Shown: positions 27,026 to 36,926, counted from the first letter of the stretch. The stretch is 64,000 bases of DNA from Palsa-147 sp036513895 (GCA_036513895.1 DATBYF010000096.1:1-64000), one strand, 5' to 3'. Translations and numbers: made by a program. The notes: a model not told the origin generated them from the sequence alone.

Positions 27026-27941
27026 GGAACTTCACCAGCTGCGATACGTTTGCGCCATCGCCGACACGAGAAACTTCAGCCGCGCCGCCGAGCGCTGTCA
27101 GGTTGCCCAGCCCTCGCTCTCGCAGCAGGTCCTGAAACTCGAGGAGGATCTAGGAGCAAAGCTCTTTGACCGCTTGGGGCGAAGCGTTCTCGTTACCGAA
27201 GCTGGACGGGCATTTATTCCTCGCGCCCGCGCGATTCTGGAGCAGATCGATGAGGCGCGTTCGAGCGTAGCCGCTAAGAACTCAGACCTTCGCGGCAGCA
27301 TAGCCGTGGGTGTCATTCCAACTGTTGCGCCCTATCTGATGCCGACTTATACGGCGGCTTTCGCGAAGAAGTACCCCGATGCGAAACTGCGTATCGTCGA
27401 GGAAACGACATCGGTGCTCTTAGAAGGTCTGCGCGACCTTTCCATCGATGTCGCGATTCTTGCTCTTCCACTACGCCACAAGGGCCTAGAGTTGCTACCA
27501 ATCCGTACCGAGCCACTGTTCGCGGTGTTGAAGAGAGACCATCCACGGGCGTTCGCAAAATCGCTCGCCCTGAAAGATCTCCGCGGAGAATCGTTCGTCA
27601 TGTTGCGCGACGGACATTGTTTCCGCGATCTCAGCATGGGGGCCTGTACGCACGCGCGCGTTACTCCGAAGATCGCCTTCGAAAGCGGCCAATTCAGCAG
27701 TCTATTGGGAATGGTTGCGGCCGGTGTCGGTGTCTCGCTCATTCCTGAAATGGCTATCGACCGCAGCGTGGGCTGCCGTTACGTGCGGCTCACTGACGCT
27801 CAGGCTACGCGCACCATCGTTGCCGCCGTGGTCCGGGGACGCAGTTTCAACCGGGTCCAACGTGCTTTTGTGTCTGAGCTTAAAAGCAGGACGGCGGAGC
27901 ACCCCACCGGAAAGAGGGGCCCGTTGAATGGTTCGACGTAG
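27024..27941 (+). CDS. oxyR: Hydrogen peroxide-inducible LysR-type activator OxyR
   Basis: 305 residues. The N-terminal winged helix-turn-helix is typical of LysR regulators (MELHQLRYVCAIADTRNFSRAAERCQVAQPSLSQQVLKLEE split over residues 1-41). The effector domain contains DGHCFRDLSMGAC: its two cysteines fall at residues 199 and 208, the same numbers as the peroxide-sensing pair of E. coli OxyR, so the protein should form the activating disulfide. GMVAAGVGVSLIPEMA is the usual later part. It is transcribed away from katG and possibly controls katG, katE and itself. The DNA just upstream carries ATAG-N7-CTAT type sites. Confidence 0.95.
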   Translation: MELHQLRYVCAIADTRNFSRAAERCQVAQPSLSQQVLKLEEDLGAKLFDRLGRSVLVTEAGRAFIPRARAILEQIDEARSSVAAKNSDLRGSIAVGVIPTVAPYLMPTYTAAFAKKYPDAKLRIVEETTSVLLEGLRDLSIDVAILALPLRHKGLELLPIRTEPLFAVLKRDHPRAFAKSLALKDLRGESFVMLRDGHCFRDLSMGACTHARVTPKIAFESGQFSSLLGMVAAGVGVSLIPEMAIDRSVGCRYVRLTDAQATRTIVAAVVRGRSFNRVQRAFVSELKSRTAEHPTGKRGPLNGST

Positions 27942-27978
27942 GTCTGACTCCACCCACTTTGTTGAGGCCCTCTGCCTC

Positions 27979-30900
27979 TCAGAATGCGAACCGCAACGCG
28001 AACTGCATGAAGCGCGGCGTGGTCAGCGTCGAACTGTACTTCCCAAATTGATTTGGCGCGTAGGCGAGCGACGGCTGGGCCGTTCGGACGTCATAACGCA
28101 CCGAGTTTGTTACATTGAATGTCTGCCAACTGAACTCGAGTCGCCGCTGCTCGCCGAGAGAGAAATCCTTGCTCAAGCCTGTATCGATATCGAATACGCC
28201 ATCGCCTGTAAGGTTGTTGCGGACGCCGGATTCGCCTGGCCAATCCGGGCGAAATGCATTCTCCGCCGCTGTTGGATCGGCAAAAATGTCCGCACCGATG
28301 CCGGCGCCGTTGACGATCGCGTTCTTCGGATTAGACGTCTTGGGGAGCGGACCGTTCGATTCCGCGTCGCCTTCGATGTTCCAATCAGTTGCCCATGCGG
28401 GACCGTTATCAACCGTGATGGGCAGCCCACTTGTCCAGCGGAACAGGCCAGAGAAATGCCAACCTCCAATTAGGGCGTTGAGGAAGCCACCGGCATCACC
28501 GGCGAGCCTCTGACCCCTGCCAAAGGGAAGACTGTAAACCCAGTTCGAATTGATCTGGTGCCTGGCGTTGAAGTCGGAGACTCCCCGCAGAGCCAGCGGA
28601 TCCCATGAATTGATGACAATTCCTCCTCCGTTCAGATCGTTGCCCGTTCCGCCCGTGCCCTCATAAGGGCCGACCCGCTCGCCGGCTGATTCCTCGTCTA
28701 GTGATTTTGAATAGGTGTAGTTGAATTGCCCTTCCAGATTTGCAGCCCAACGGATGTTGTAGGTTACTTGCAGTGCGTTGTAGTTGGAAGTGCCGATGTT
28801 GCGCCAAGCGTAGAGAGAACTGAACTGATCGTGATAGAAGGTGTATGGGCCGTACTTGCTATTGGGAGTGGTCAGCTCGGTAATCGAGTTGGGCAAATCA
28901 AGAAAAAACAGGGCGAATGTTTCGTTGTGGAGATTGCAGGTCCACATGTCGTATATGGCTTGCGTAGCGGTCATCGAGCCGGGGAATACGTCTGGCGCGC
29001 AATTGGTGCCCTGGGCATTGAGCTGAGCTTGAGTGACCGTGCTCCACTGAGGAAAGATGTTTTCAAAGAACGGAATTTTCTGAATCTGAGAAGTGGGCGT
29101 GCTGTTGGCGGCGGCCATAGAAAGCATCTTGGCAGCCTGGAAATAAGTCATGTGACTCGTCGGATCCGTTAGGTTGGTGGGCGCGGCCAGATCAACTTGC
29201 ATGGGCAGCCGCCGTCCAACACTGCCGACGTAGGCAATTTGAAGCGATGAGCGGGACGTTATTTCCCGCGAAAGCGAGAGATTGAAGACGTGCGCGTAAG
29301 GAGTTTTCACGGATTGGTCTAGTCCCCAGTTAATGGCAAAGGCCGAATTGCTAGGGGTAACCGGGAAACCGCCGGTTGGCGTAGGGCCGAACAGACAACC
29401 TGGGCCATTTAAGGAGGGGCAGGGGGGAGGAAGGCACGTGAGACAGGTGAAGCGCGGTGCGTTTGCAACCGTGACAACTCCAGCGGGATTGCCGAGGTCT
29501 GTCGAGAGGCCGAACGAGCCGTGCTGATCGAAGCTGTTTACGATCGGTATGCCGAAGTGGTCGTAGACAATGTTGTAGCCGCCGCGAATCGAGAAGTTGT
29601 CCTTCTTCCCGAAAATTTTTGATATCCAGCCATCGCCAGTATCCGGCGCCCACGCTACCGCCAGACGCGGGGAGAAATCCAGGTGGTCCCAGTTCCATAA
29701 GCCTGGGCCGTGATTGACGGGACCACCGAGGATGAATGAAATCTCGCCGGCATCGTTGGCAGGTTGACCAGCCGCCGCAAGTTTCGCACTGTCGTTAAAC
29801 CAGTCGGCAACGGTCTTACTGGTGCATCCGCCGGCTGCGGCCTCGACGCAAGGCGCGACCTGCAAGCCGTCAGTTTCATACGGCGGTTGCTCAAGCACCC
29901 ATCGAAGCCCGTAAGTGAGCGTCAACCGATGCGTCATTCGCCAGGAGTCCTGTCCGAAGAACTCGTAATCGTTGATCGCGTAACGCCGGGTAATGGGAGT
30001 TCCCTGAGCCAGCGCGGTTCCGTTGCGAGCGAAATTATAAATCCCGTCGCCCTCGGCCAGAATGCCCAACAGAATCGCAGCCGCGCTATCGTAGCTCGAA
30101 GCGAAATTGCCATCGACAGCTGGATAGCCGTTGTTCGCCGGATTGAGTGGGCTGTGATTCCCGGCTTCAGAGATTCCTGCGGTGTTGAGATAGACGACAT
30201 TGGTTTGTGCATCGGAGAACGAATCGGCGTAGCTGGTCTGGTTGTTACGAATTAGATAAATGTCAGTACCGAACTGGAACGTGTGATTCCCCCGGGTCCA
30301 ATTCAGGTTATCGGAAAGCTGGTTGACAGGCACAATGTAGATCATGGAGCGCGTGAAGGGCGTGATGCTGTCAATACCATCGAGCTCAGCTTCAGGCTGA
30401 AGCGAGTCGCCGGCCGTCTCGCCGCCTTGGCGAATAAAGCCCCAGCGAAGATCGTTGATGAGCTTCGCCGTGAGCACTGACGTGAGGCCGACGGTGGAAC
30501 CCTTGCTATCGTCGAGCAAAGTAGTAGCCGCGGGTTGCCCCGGGAACTGTCGCCCTTGCGGCTGCTTGTCATTCTGCGTCTGGCCGCGCCAAAACAGATT
30601 TTGAGAGCCGTTCCCGGTGATATGCCAATCGAGCCGCGCGATGTAGGTGTCGAACTTAGAATCGGCGTTGGAGGCGAACCGATAGCCTGCCGTGTTCAAC
30701 CCGTCGCCAACAGTAAAGTCATTGGGTTGCGGATACATTTGTAGGACCTGCTGGACCGCCGGGTTCGGGCCGATGTGCTGAGGGTCCATCGCCATGATTT
30801 GCTTGGGCCCCAAAGTGCAGACCGTATCGATACCGTTTACCGGGGCCGAGGGGTTAGGGCACTGCGCGGGGTTCGAGCCGGCTGCCATGAGGTAGGTGAG

Positions 30901-31980
30901 ATTGCCGTCTGTCAGGCTCGGCGTCGGTATCATCCGCACTTCGGTCGTCGCCTGCGCGTCGCGCCGGCCTTCATAATTGACGAAGAAGAACACCCGATTC
31001 TTCTCGATCGGCCCGCCAACAGTCGCGCCAAAGACGTTACGCAGTAACTGCGGGCGCTGGTTGGGATCCCCGCTCGCGCCCTGAGCGGCCTTCAAAAATG
31101 GATCGTTGGCGCTAAAAATCGTATTCCGGTTGTACTCGTATGCCGAGCCGTGAAAGCTATTGGTGCCGCTTTTGGTTACCAGCGCAACTTGTGCGCCGCT
31201 GGAATAGCCAGAGTCGGCATTGGCATTGGCGGTCGTGACGCGGAATTCCTCGACGGAATCGGGTGGCACCGTCAGGACGCTCGTGAACGCGTAACCGTTA
31301 TTTTGGTCGTTGACGCCGATGCTATCGAGTGTCACGTTGGACTGGTCGCTGCGCATGCCGTTGACTGCGCCGCTCCGCGTATCGGTTGCAGAAGTGTTGA
31401 GCTGGCTTCCGAGATACACGACACCCGGCTGTAGGCTCAGCAACTCGACGACGTTGCGGTCAGCGATGGGCAATTCCGCGATTTGGTTTTCCTGGAGAGT
31501 GTTGCCCAGCGACGCGTCGGTGCGATTGATCAGAGGCGCAGTTGCTTCGACGGTGACCGACGTCGCCACTCCCGTGAGCTCGAAATGAATATTGATAGTG
31601 GACGGCGTGTTGACTTCAAGCGTGACGTTTGGCGCCACATAAGACGCAAAACCCGGCGCGGTTGCTTCCAGCCGATAAGTGTCCGGAGGCACATCCTGGA
31701 ACTGGTATAACCCAGCCCCGTTGCTTGTCGTTGTTCGCTGCAGTCCCGTCGAAGCCGACGTCAGAGTGAGCTTCGCTCCGGGAACAGCGGCGCCAGACGG
31801 ATCAGAAACATTTCCGTTCAGCCGGCTCGTGGATTGGGCCATGGCTACTGTTGCCAGCAAGGTGAACGCTGCGCAGCACAAAATGGCGCGACTCGCTGCC
31901 TGCATCCAGCGAATTCCAATTTGGTGGTTGGACTCATATTGAGCGCTGCGTGACCGCTGATGGACTCGCCCCTTCGACAT
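27979..31980 (-). CDS. Oar-type TonB-dependent receptor with carboxypeptidase-regulatory-like domain
   Basis: 1333 residues. After a signal peptide (RAILCCAAFTLLATVAMAQ) comes a carboxypeptidase-regulatory-like beta-sandwich (LNGNVSDPSGAAVPGAKLTL, GLYQFQDVPPDTYRLEATAPGF), then a TonB plug region (AELPIADRNVVELLSLQPGV, VNGMRSDQSNVTLDSIGVND) and a large outer-membrane barrel that ends with an aromatic residue (MQFALRFAF). This build is the hallmark of the expanded Oar-like receptors of Acidobacteria, thought to take up oligosaccharides or other polymers, with the cargo unknown. ATG 31980 was chosen because GGAGG stands five bases before it and the signal peptide follows; the frame is open further upstream. 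There is no neighbouring SusD-type or enzyme gene to name its substrate. It is convergent with oxyR, 37 bases away. Confidence 0.93.
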   Translation of the reverse strand: MSKGRVHQRSRSAQYESNHQIGIRWMQAASRAILCCAAFTLLATVAMAQSTSRLNGNVSDPSGAAVPGAKLTLTSASTGLQRTTTSNGAGLYQFQDVPPDTYRLEATAPGFASYVAPNVTLEVNTPSTINIHFELTGVATSVTVEATAPLINRTDASLGNTLQENQIAELPIADRNVVELLSLQPGVVYLGSQLNTSATDTRSGAVNGMRSDQSNVTLDSIGVNDQNNGYAFTSVLTVPPDSVEEFRVTTANANADSGYSSGAQVALVTKSGTNSFHGSAYEYNRNTIFSANDPFLKAAQGASGDPNQRPQLLRNVFGATVGGPIEKNRVFFFVNYEGRRDAQATTEVRMIPTPSLTDGNLTYLMAAGSNPAQCPNPSAPVNGIDTVCTLGPKQIMAMDPQHIGPNPAVQQVLQMYPQPNDFTVGDGLNTAGYRFASNADSKFDTYIARLDWHITGNGSQNLFWRGQTQNDKQPQGRQFPGQPAATTLLDDSKGSTVGLTSVLTAKLINDLRWGFIRQGGETAGDSLQPEAELDGIDSITPFTRSMIYIVPVNQLSDNLNWTRGNHTFQFGTDIYLIRNNQTSYADSFSDAQTNVVYLNTAGISEAGNHSPLNPANNGYPAVDGNFASSYDSAAAILLGILAEGDGIYNFARNGTALAQGTPITRRYAINDYEFFGQDSWRMTHRLTLTYGLRWVLEQPPYETDGLQVAPCVEAAAGGCTSKTVADWFNDSAKLAAAGQPANDAGEISFILGGPVNHGPGLWNWDHLDFSPRLAVAWAPDTGDGWISKIFGKKDNFSIRGGYNIVYDHFGIPIVNSFDQHGSFGLSTDLGNPAGVVTVANAPRFTCLTCLPPPCPSLNGPGCLFGPTPTGGFPVTPSNSAFAINWGLDQSVKTPYAHVFNLSLSREITSRSSLQIAYVGSVGRRLPMQVDLAAPTNLTDPTSHMTYFQAAKMLSMAAANSTPTSQIQKIPFFENIFPQWSTVTQAQLNAQGTNCAPDVFPGSMTATQAIYDMWTCNLHNETFALFFLDLPNSITELTTPNSKYGPYTFYHDQFSSLYAWRNIGTSNYNALQVTYNIRWAANLEGQFNYTYSKSLDEESAGERVGPYEGTGGTGNDLNGGGIVINSWDPLALRGVSDFNARHQINSNWVYSLPFGRGQRLAGDAGGFLNALIGGWHFSGLFRWTSGLPITVDNGPAWATDWNIEGDAESNGPLPKTSNPKNAIVNGAGIGADIFADPTAAENAFRPDWPGESGVRNNLTGDGVFDIDTGLSKDFSLGEQRRLEFSWQTFNVTNSVRYDVRTAQPSLAYAPNQFGKYSSTLTTPRFMQFALRFAF

Positions 31981-32537
31981 AGCATCCTCCGTTGAGAATG
32001 CAGGGCGATCAAAACGATGAATCAAAAAATTCACACACGCCGTCGTTTTCACCGCGCCCTGCGGCTTCTCGACTTTTGTCAGTTGAAGTTCAACGAAAAC
32101 CCGGACCTTTTTCACCCCGAGTGCGCGCATTATGCCAGAAGATAAGTTCAACGAGCATCGAAAAAACAGATATGTAAATTCGGATTCCTTGGGTCTAATA
32201 CAAAGGGTCGAGCGTGTGGCTGACCTGTTGGGGCGCGTAGCATAAGGGTTGAGCATTTTTTGGTGATATTGCTCTCGCTTGTTCTGCAACCGTCATTCAA
32301 GAGATTCTGATTCTTTTTTTCTGTCGCGGGTCGTCGCCAGATTGTGTGCGGCACGCTCAGCCGGCTGGGGCCGAAAGCATCCAGAACATGCCGTCGCGTA
32401 ATCCGCCATGGCACAGAAGGCTTTGAAGTGCGGGTTCCTAATCTTGCGTCCGTCTCTGTCGGGGAATAAACTCCTTCCTCGAAACGCAGGGTGTTTCCTA
32501 ATTAATGGAACGAATTTGTTCGTAGGAGGGAATCCTC
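31981..32537. other. Divergent intergenic region, receptor and caspase-like gene
   Basis: These 557 bases show no gene. AAGTTCAACGA occurs twice, at 32086-32096 and 32144-32154; the first copy is part of the palindrome TTGAAGTTCAA, so both may be operator sites for the receptor. A small palindrome (ACGAA 32510-32514, TTCGT 32519-32523) lies just before the ribosome site of the caspase-like gene. Confidence 0.4.
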
Positions 32538-34961
32538 ATGGTGCGAGAGTTGCATTCAGGCAGGCAGTCCGGCCGGCGAGCGGCGAATTTAATGCTCCCC
32601 GCCTTTTTCGTTTTTGTATTCTTCGCGGCTCCCGCCTTTGCCCAGACGCGTCGCGCTGTTCTCGTCGGCGTTAACACCTACATCCCTGAGGGCGTAACCG
32701 TGCAGAAAATCGTTGTCGCGGAAGGCGCAAGCTCGGGTGGATCGAGTTCCGGCGGGCCCAGCAAAGGCCGAGGAAGTTGGACGAACCTTGAGGGCTCGCT
32801 GAATGACGTTGGCAGCATTCACCAGTTGCTCGTCACTCGCTACGGCTTCGAAGAAAAAAATATTCACGTCCTGACCGAGGCCGAAGCGTCACACGACAAT
32901 ATTTTGCATGGCATTCAGACGTACCTCGCCGACGCCGCGTCACCAGGCGATATCAGTTTTTTCTATTACGCTGGGCACGGCTCGCAGATGAATAATTCGA
33001 AGAGCTGGAAAGGGGACAAGAAGGATGAAACCACCGTGCCTTCCGATTCCTACAAGGGCACAACCGATATCCGCGACAAGGAATACGCGCGCGCGTTCAT
33101 GAAGGTGATTAACAAGGGGGCGACGCTTACGGCGATTTTCGATAGTTGCCATAGCGGCGCGGTCACCCGGGGCTACTCAAAATTCAATCGCGTTCGCGCC
33201 GCCGATCCCGACCCGCGCGATTCGTTGGACGACTATAGCGGTCCATTTCCGGAGAAGAGCGGCGCGCTTGTCTTCGCCGCCGCTCAGGATATCGAAAGCG
33301 CGGCCGAAGGCCGCGACGAACATGGCGTGGACCACGGCGCTTTCACCGCGGCGCTCATTAAAGTGCTGAACTCTGCGCCAATCAACGAATCCGCGAACGA
33401 TATTTTCCAGCAGACATTCGCGTTGATGCGTTCCGCGGGCGCGAGCCAGGTGCCCGTCATTTCGGGGACGGAAGAGCGTATCGCCGGGCCGCTCTTCGGA
33501 ACTAGCTCCGGAAATCTATCGGGCAAATTCACTTTGCCGGTCGTTGAAGTGGACGGCCCCGAGGCCGTTCAGCTTTTCGGCGGACTCACGCTCGGATTCG
33601 GAGTCGGAACGGAACTTGCTCCGGCAGACATGAAAGGCCCCGCCAGCGGCGTGCGCTTGAAAGTGACGGACGAAACGGCCTCGGGTTCAACCGCTAAAGT
33701 CATCGCTGGAAGCGCCGACAAAGTTACACCTGCGACTCTGTTCATTGTGGATCGCTGGGTGCCATCAGCCAGTGGGCTGCTTGCGCTGTGGATTCCTCCG
33801 GCAACTCTTCCGCTCGCCGATTTGAAAACTGCGGCTGCGGCCGCTGAAAAAATCGGCGCGGTGCCGGGCGTCGCGGTTGTAACGGATCCGTACGAAACTA
33901 CGCCCACGCACGTCATCACATGGAACGGCTCGACATGGTTGCTGACGGATCAGGCCACACGCGCGTCCAAAAATCTCGGCCGAAATCCTGACTTTGCCGG
34001 GGTTGCTAAGGGTTTGCCGTCGGGCAAAACGAAAATATTTGTGAACCTGCCGCTTCCGCAGGAAGCGAGTCAGGCCGCAAAAGCCATCGGAACAGAAGAA
34101 TCTCCAACGCGGCTCGTGAATTCGCTAGGCGATGCGAACTATATTCTCGTCGGTAGGGCTGGAGCCAACGGCGTTGAATACGCGTGGCTGCTCCCGGGCG
34201 CTTCGAAAGACGCGAGCACGGCTCTCGAGGAAACAGCGACTAAGAGCGGCGCTGCGGGCGAGAAGACGCTGCATGCATCGAGTTCTCTGCCGCCTGAAAC
34301 GCGCTGGGTGAGCGCGCAACTTTCGAGCGACGGATTCAATGGCGCAGTAGATGAACTTACAAGGCTTGCGGGCAATCTCGCGCGAATCCACGGCTGGCTC
34401 GAACTACCGGCGCCACCCAATGATGGCAGCTTTCCTTATCATCTCGCCGTTGTGGAAGCGGCGCACATTAATGACGGCCCGGAGATCACCACAGCCTATG
34501 GCGATGGCCGAAAATATGCTCTCGTCCTGCGCGCGGATAAAAAGAGCACCGGCGCGGGAACCTACGCCGAACCGCGGCGGGTTTACGTGTTTGTGATCGA
34601 TAGCGATGGAAATGGCACGGCACTTTTCCCCCGCGCGGTATTTGGCGATGTCCAAAATATCTTGCCGAGAGCCGATCAGACTGCCAATGGTCTCCCAGAA
34701 CAAATTGTTCTGGGCAAGCCAGACCTGTTCACGATCACGCCGCCATTCGCAACCGACACCTATTTTCTGCTCACGACGCAGCCGCAGGACTCGATCAATC
34801 TCTCGAGTCTGAATTGGAAAGGCGTGCGCGGCGCAACGCGAGGAGCGGGCTCGCCTCTCGATCGCTTGCTTTCAAGTGTCGGCACGCGCGGCGCGTCCAG
34901 CGACGTCCCGACGAATTGGTCGCTGCAGCGCCTGCCGGTCCAAAGCGTGGAAAAGCCGTAG
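32538..34961 (+). CDS. Secreted caspase family (peptidase C14) protein
   Basis: 807 residues. A signal peptide (LMLPAFFVFVFFAAPAFAQ) shows export. The caspase/metacaspase domain covers about residues 38-310: RRAVLVGVNTYIP, LEGSLNDVGSIHQLLV, the catalytic histidine His147 in FFYYAGHGSQ, and the catalytic cysteine Cys204 in AIFDSCHSGAV, both in intact motifs. The caspase fold closes with GALVFAAAQDIESAAEG and HGAFTAALIKVL. The remaining 500 residues contain beta domains; the last (YALVLRADKKSTGAGTY, RRVYVFVIDSDGNGTALFP) resembles DUF4384, which accompanies such peptidases in bacteria. GGAGGG precedes ATG 32538. Cleavage targets are unknown. A small secreted protein gene follows after 90 bases. 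Confidence 0.9.
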   Translation: MVRELHSGRQSGRRAANLMLPAFFVFVFFAAPAFAQTRRAVLVGVNTYIPEGVTVQKIVVAEGASSGGSSSGGPSKGRGSWTNLEGSLNDVGSIHQLLVTRYGFEEKNIHVLTEAEASHDNILHGIQTYLADAASPGDISFFYYAGHGSQMNNSKSWKGDKKDETTVPSDSYKGTTDIRDKEYARAFMKVINKGATLTAIFDSCHSGAVTRGYSKFNRVRAADPDPRDSLDDYSGPFPEKSGALVFAAAQDIESAAEGRDEHGVDHGAFTAALIKVLNSAPINESANDIFQQTFALMRSAGASQVPVISGTEERIAGPLFGTSSGNLSGKFTLPVVEVDGPEAVQLFGGLTLGFGVGTELAPADMKGPASGVRLKVTDETASGSTAKVIAGSADKVTPATLFIVDRWVPSASGLLALWIPPATLPLADLKTAAAAAEKIGAVPGVAVVTDPYETTPTHVITWNGSTWLLTDQATRASKNLGRNPDFAGVAKGLPSGKTKIFVNLPLPQEASQAAKAIGTEESPTRLVNSLGDANYILVGRAGANGVEYAWLLPGASKDASTALEETATKSGAAGEKTLHASSSLPPETRWVSAQLSSDGFNGAVDELTRLAGNLARIHGWLELPAPPNDGSFPYHLAVVEAAHINDGPEITTAYGDGRKYALVLRADKKSTGAGTYAEPRRVYVFVIDSDGNGTALFPRAVFGDVQNILPRADQTANGLPEQIVLGKPDLFTITPPFATDTYFLLTTQPQDSINLSSLNWKGVRGATRGAGSPLDRLLSSVGTRGASSDVPTNWSLQRLPVQSVEKP

Positions 34962-35051
34962 GAGTACGCGAGCGAAAAACTGTCTTTGACTGCAACGGAG
35001 CCTTTTGGTAAGGTTCGCGGCACCCGTGCAGTTTCTTCCTGGAGGAAGTAA

Positions 35052-35549
35052 ATGAAATTCAAAATTAATCCTATTTTGCAATTCGCGCTGGCTTTCGTGC
35101 TCGTGTTGCTTGTTGGAATTGGCTACACGTACGCGCAGGACGATGCAATGAAGAAAACCGACACGCAAGCGCCCACCAAACAAGTCATTAAGGCCGCGGC
35201 TCAGTCGAGCCGAGGCGGTGGAGCTGATCCCAACATCAAATCTGATGCAAAGCCGGTGAACGATCCGAACGCTAAGACCCCACCTCCGCCGGAGAAGTCC
35301 GGCCAGCGAGGCGCGCGCGGTTGTTCGGTGGACGTAAATAATATGACGGCGTGGTATGTTGACATCTACTCGAACGGCATTTACGTCGGAACGGTCGGAC
35401 CGTGGGGCAACGGCTGGACGTACCCGCCGCTGGTAGGCTCCGCGGTATACGGCCGCGCTAACTTTACTGACGGCACGTGGAAGTATTGGGGCCCTCGCCA
35501 GTTTGTTTGCGCGCAGGGCGGCATTTACAGCTGGCAATTGACTCCGTAA
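35052..35549 (+). CDS. Small secreted protein of unknown function
   Basis: 165 residues with a signal peptide (ILQFALAFVLVLLVGIGYTYAQ) and a strong GGAGGAAG ribosome site. The first half of the mature protein is a low-complexity linker (PPPPEKSGQRGARG), the second a compact aromatic-rich domain with two cysteines (GCSVDVNNMTAWYVDIYSNG, IYVGTVGPWGNGWTYPP, RQFVCAQGGIYSWQL), which may form a disulfide. The domain has the look of a small beta protein that binds a surface or ligand. It follows the caspase-like gene and may be a partner or substrate; that is only a guess from position. Confidence 0.7.
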   Translation: MKFKINPILQFALAFVLVLLVGIGYTYAQDDAMKKTDTQAPTKQVIKAAAQSSRGGGADPNIKSDAKPVNDPNAKTPPPPEKSGQRGARGCSVDVNNMTAWYVDIYSNGIYVGTVGPWGNGWTYPPLVGSAVYGRANFTDGTWKYWGPRQFVCAQGGIYSWQLTP

Positions 35550-35576
35550 TTTTTCGCAAATCTCCGCAGGGTCTAA

Positions 35577-35614
35577 TCGCCGCTACAGGCCGGATGCTCG
35601 GCCTGTAGCGGCGA
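35577..35614. terminator. Perfect 15-base inverted repeat between two exported-protein genes
   Basis: The arms 35577-35591 and 35600-35614 are exact complements (TCGCCGCTACAGGCC and its mirror) with an 8-base loop. It lies 27 bases behind the stop of the small secreted protein and 40 bases before nfeD. There is no T-run, but the stability fits a terminator or mRNA-end hairpin; a repeated palindromic element is another possibility. Confidence 0.6.
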
Positions 35615-35654
35615 TGCTTGTCTGGTATATACTGCCCGACATCCGGCCCTGAGC

Positions 35655-36926
35655 ATGAAACCCTCTCTCCTTGCTATCGTTCTTCTCGGCGCGACTCTCT
35701 TGCTTGCTCCCTTCGTTGGCGCAGCCACACCGGCGAACGTCATCGTTCTCACATATTCGGGGTCCATCAATGCGGCCAGCGCAGAGTATATTGCGCGGGG
35801 CATTTCTGAAGCCGAAGCGCGAAACTCCGCCGCGTTTGTTCTCCAGCTCGACACGCCCGGTGGCCTGGATTCCTCGATGCGCGAAATCATCCAGCGCGAG
35901 ATGAACGCGCGGGTCCCCGTGATCGTGTTCGTCGCACCGCGCGGTGCGCGTGCCGCATCCGCTGGATGCATCATCGTGCTCGCTGCGGATGTGGCCGCGA
36001 TGGCGCCGGGAACCAACATGGGCGCCGCACATCCGATCTACATCTCGGGCGGCACCGTCTCCGAGAAAATTCTGAATGATGCAGCCGCTTATGCGCGATC
36101 GATTGCTTCGGCGCGCCACCGTAATTCCGAATGGGCCGAGCGCGCGGTTCGCGAAAGCATTTCCGCCACGTCACAGGAAGCGCTTTCGCTCAACATCATC
36201 GATCTCACTGCAAACGACGTGACCGAACTGCTTTCAAAGCTCGATGCGAAAAGGATTCATCGCGATGATGGCGATATCACGCTTTCGCTGGAAGGCGCGA
36301 CGCAAGTCGAAATCGCCATGGACTCGCGCGAGCGAATTCTGGAGATGCTAACCGACCCGACAGTGGCTTACGTGCTGTTTCTCCTCGGCGTGCTCGCCGT
36401 CGTGATCGAGATCTTCGCGCCTCACGGATTCGTCACCGGGACTATCGGCTCGGTGGCCGTGATTCTTGCGCTTGTGGGATTGATCAGCATGCCGATTCAG
36501 ATTTCAGGCGCGATCGTGCTTCTTCTGGGGATGCTTTTGCTCGGATTGGAGTTGAAGATCACCTCGCACGGCGTTCTGATGTTTCTCGGGCTTATTGCTT
36601 TTGTGTTCGGCTCGATTCTGGTGTTGCCGCGCATGCCTGGCTTCCGGATTTCAATTTACGCCATCGGCAGCGTTGCCCTAGTTTGGACGGTGATGCTTGG
36701 CGCGGTAGTGCGGCTCGTTCTTCGGTCGCGGCACCAGCCAGTGTGGACGCAGCGCGTCGCGGGCTCATCCGGAATCGCGAAAACGAATCTCGCACCGCGG
36801 GGCGTCGTCCTGGTGAACAGCGAAGAATGGGACGCGCTAGCCGATGCGCCGCCCATCATGAAGGGCGAGCGAATTTCCGTCGTCTCGGTCGAAGGGCTGA
36901 CGCTGCACGTTCGAAAGATATCCTGA
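35655..36926 (+). CDS. NfeD family membrane-bound serine protease (ClpP class)
   Basis: 423 residues. After a signal peptide comes a ClpP-like protease domain: VIVLTYSGSINAASAEYI, VLQLDTPGGLDSSMREII and the nucleophile region RAASAGCIIVLAAD (Ser of AASAG); the lysine of VSEKILNDAAAYARSIA is at the place of the catalytic Lys. Four to five membrane helices follow (YVLFLLGVLAVVIEIF, IGSVAVILALVGLISM, GAIVLLLGMLLLGLEL, LMFLGLIAFVFGSILVL, SVALVWTVMLGAVVRLVL), and the C-terminus is the NfeD OB-fold (GIAKTNLAPRGVVLVNSEEWDAL). Such proteases cleave membrane-associated stomatin-like proteins. The SPFH gene directly downstream is its classic partner. Confidence 0.95.
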   Translation: MKPSLLAIVLLGATLLLAPFVGAATPANVIVLTYSGSINAASAEYIARGISEAEARNSAAFVLQLDTPGGLDSSMREIIQREMNARVPVIVFVAPRGARAASAGCIIVLAADVAAMAPGTNMGAAHPIYISGGTVSEKILNDAAAYARSIASARHRNSEWAERAVRESISATSQEALSLNIIDLTANDVTELLSKLDAKRIHRDDGDITLSLEGATQVEIAMDSRERILEMLTDPTVAYVLFLLGVLAVVIEIFAPHGFVTGTIGSVAVILALVGLISMPIQISGAIVLLLGMLLLGLELKITSHGVLMFLGLIAFVFGSILVLPRMPGFRISIYAIGSVALVWTVMLGAVVRLVLRSRHQPVWTQRVAGSSGIAKTNLAPRGVVLVNSEEWDALADAPPIMKGERISVVSVEGLTLHVRKIS

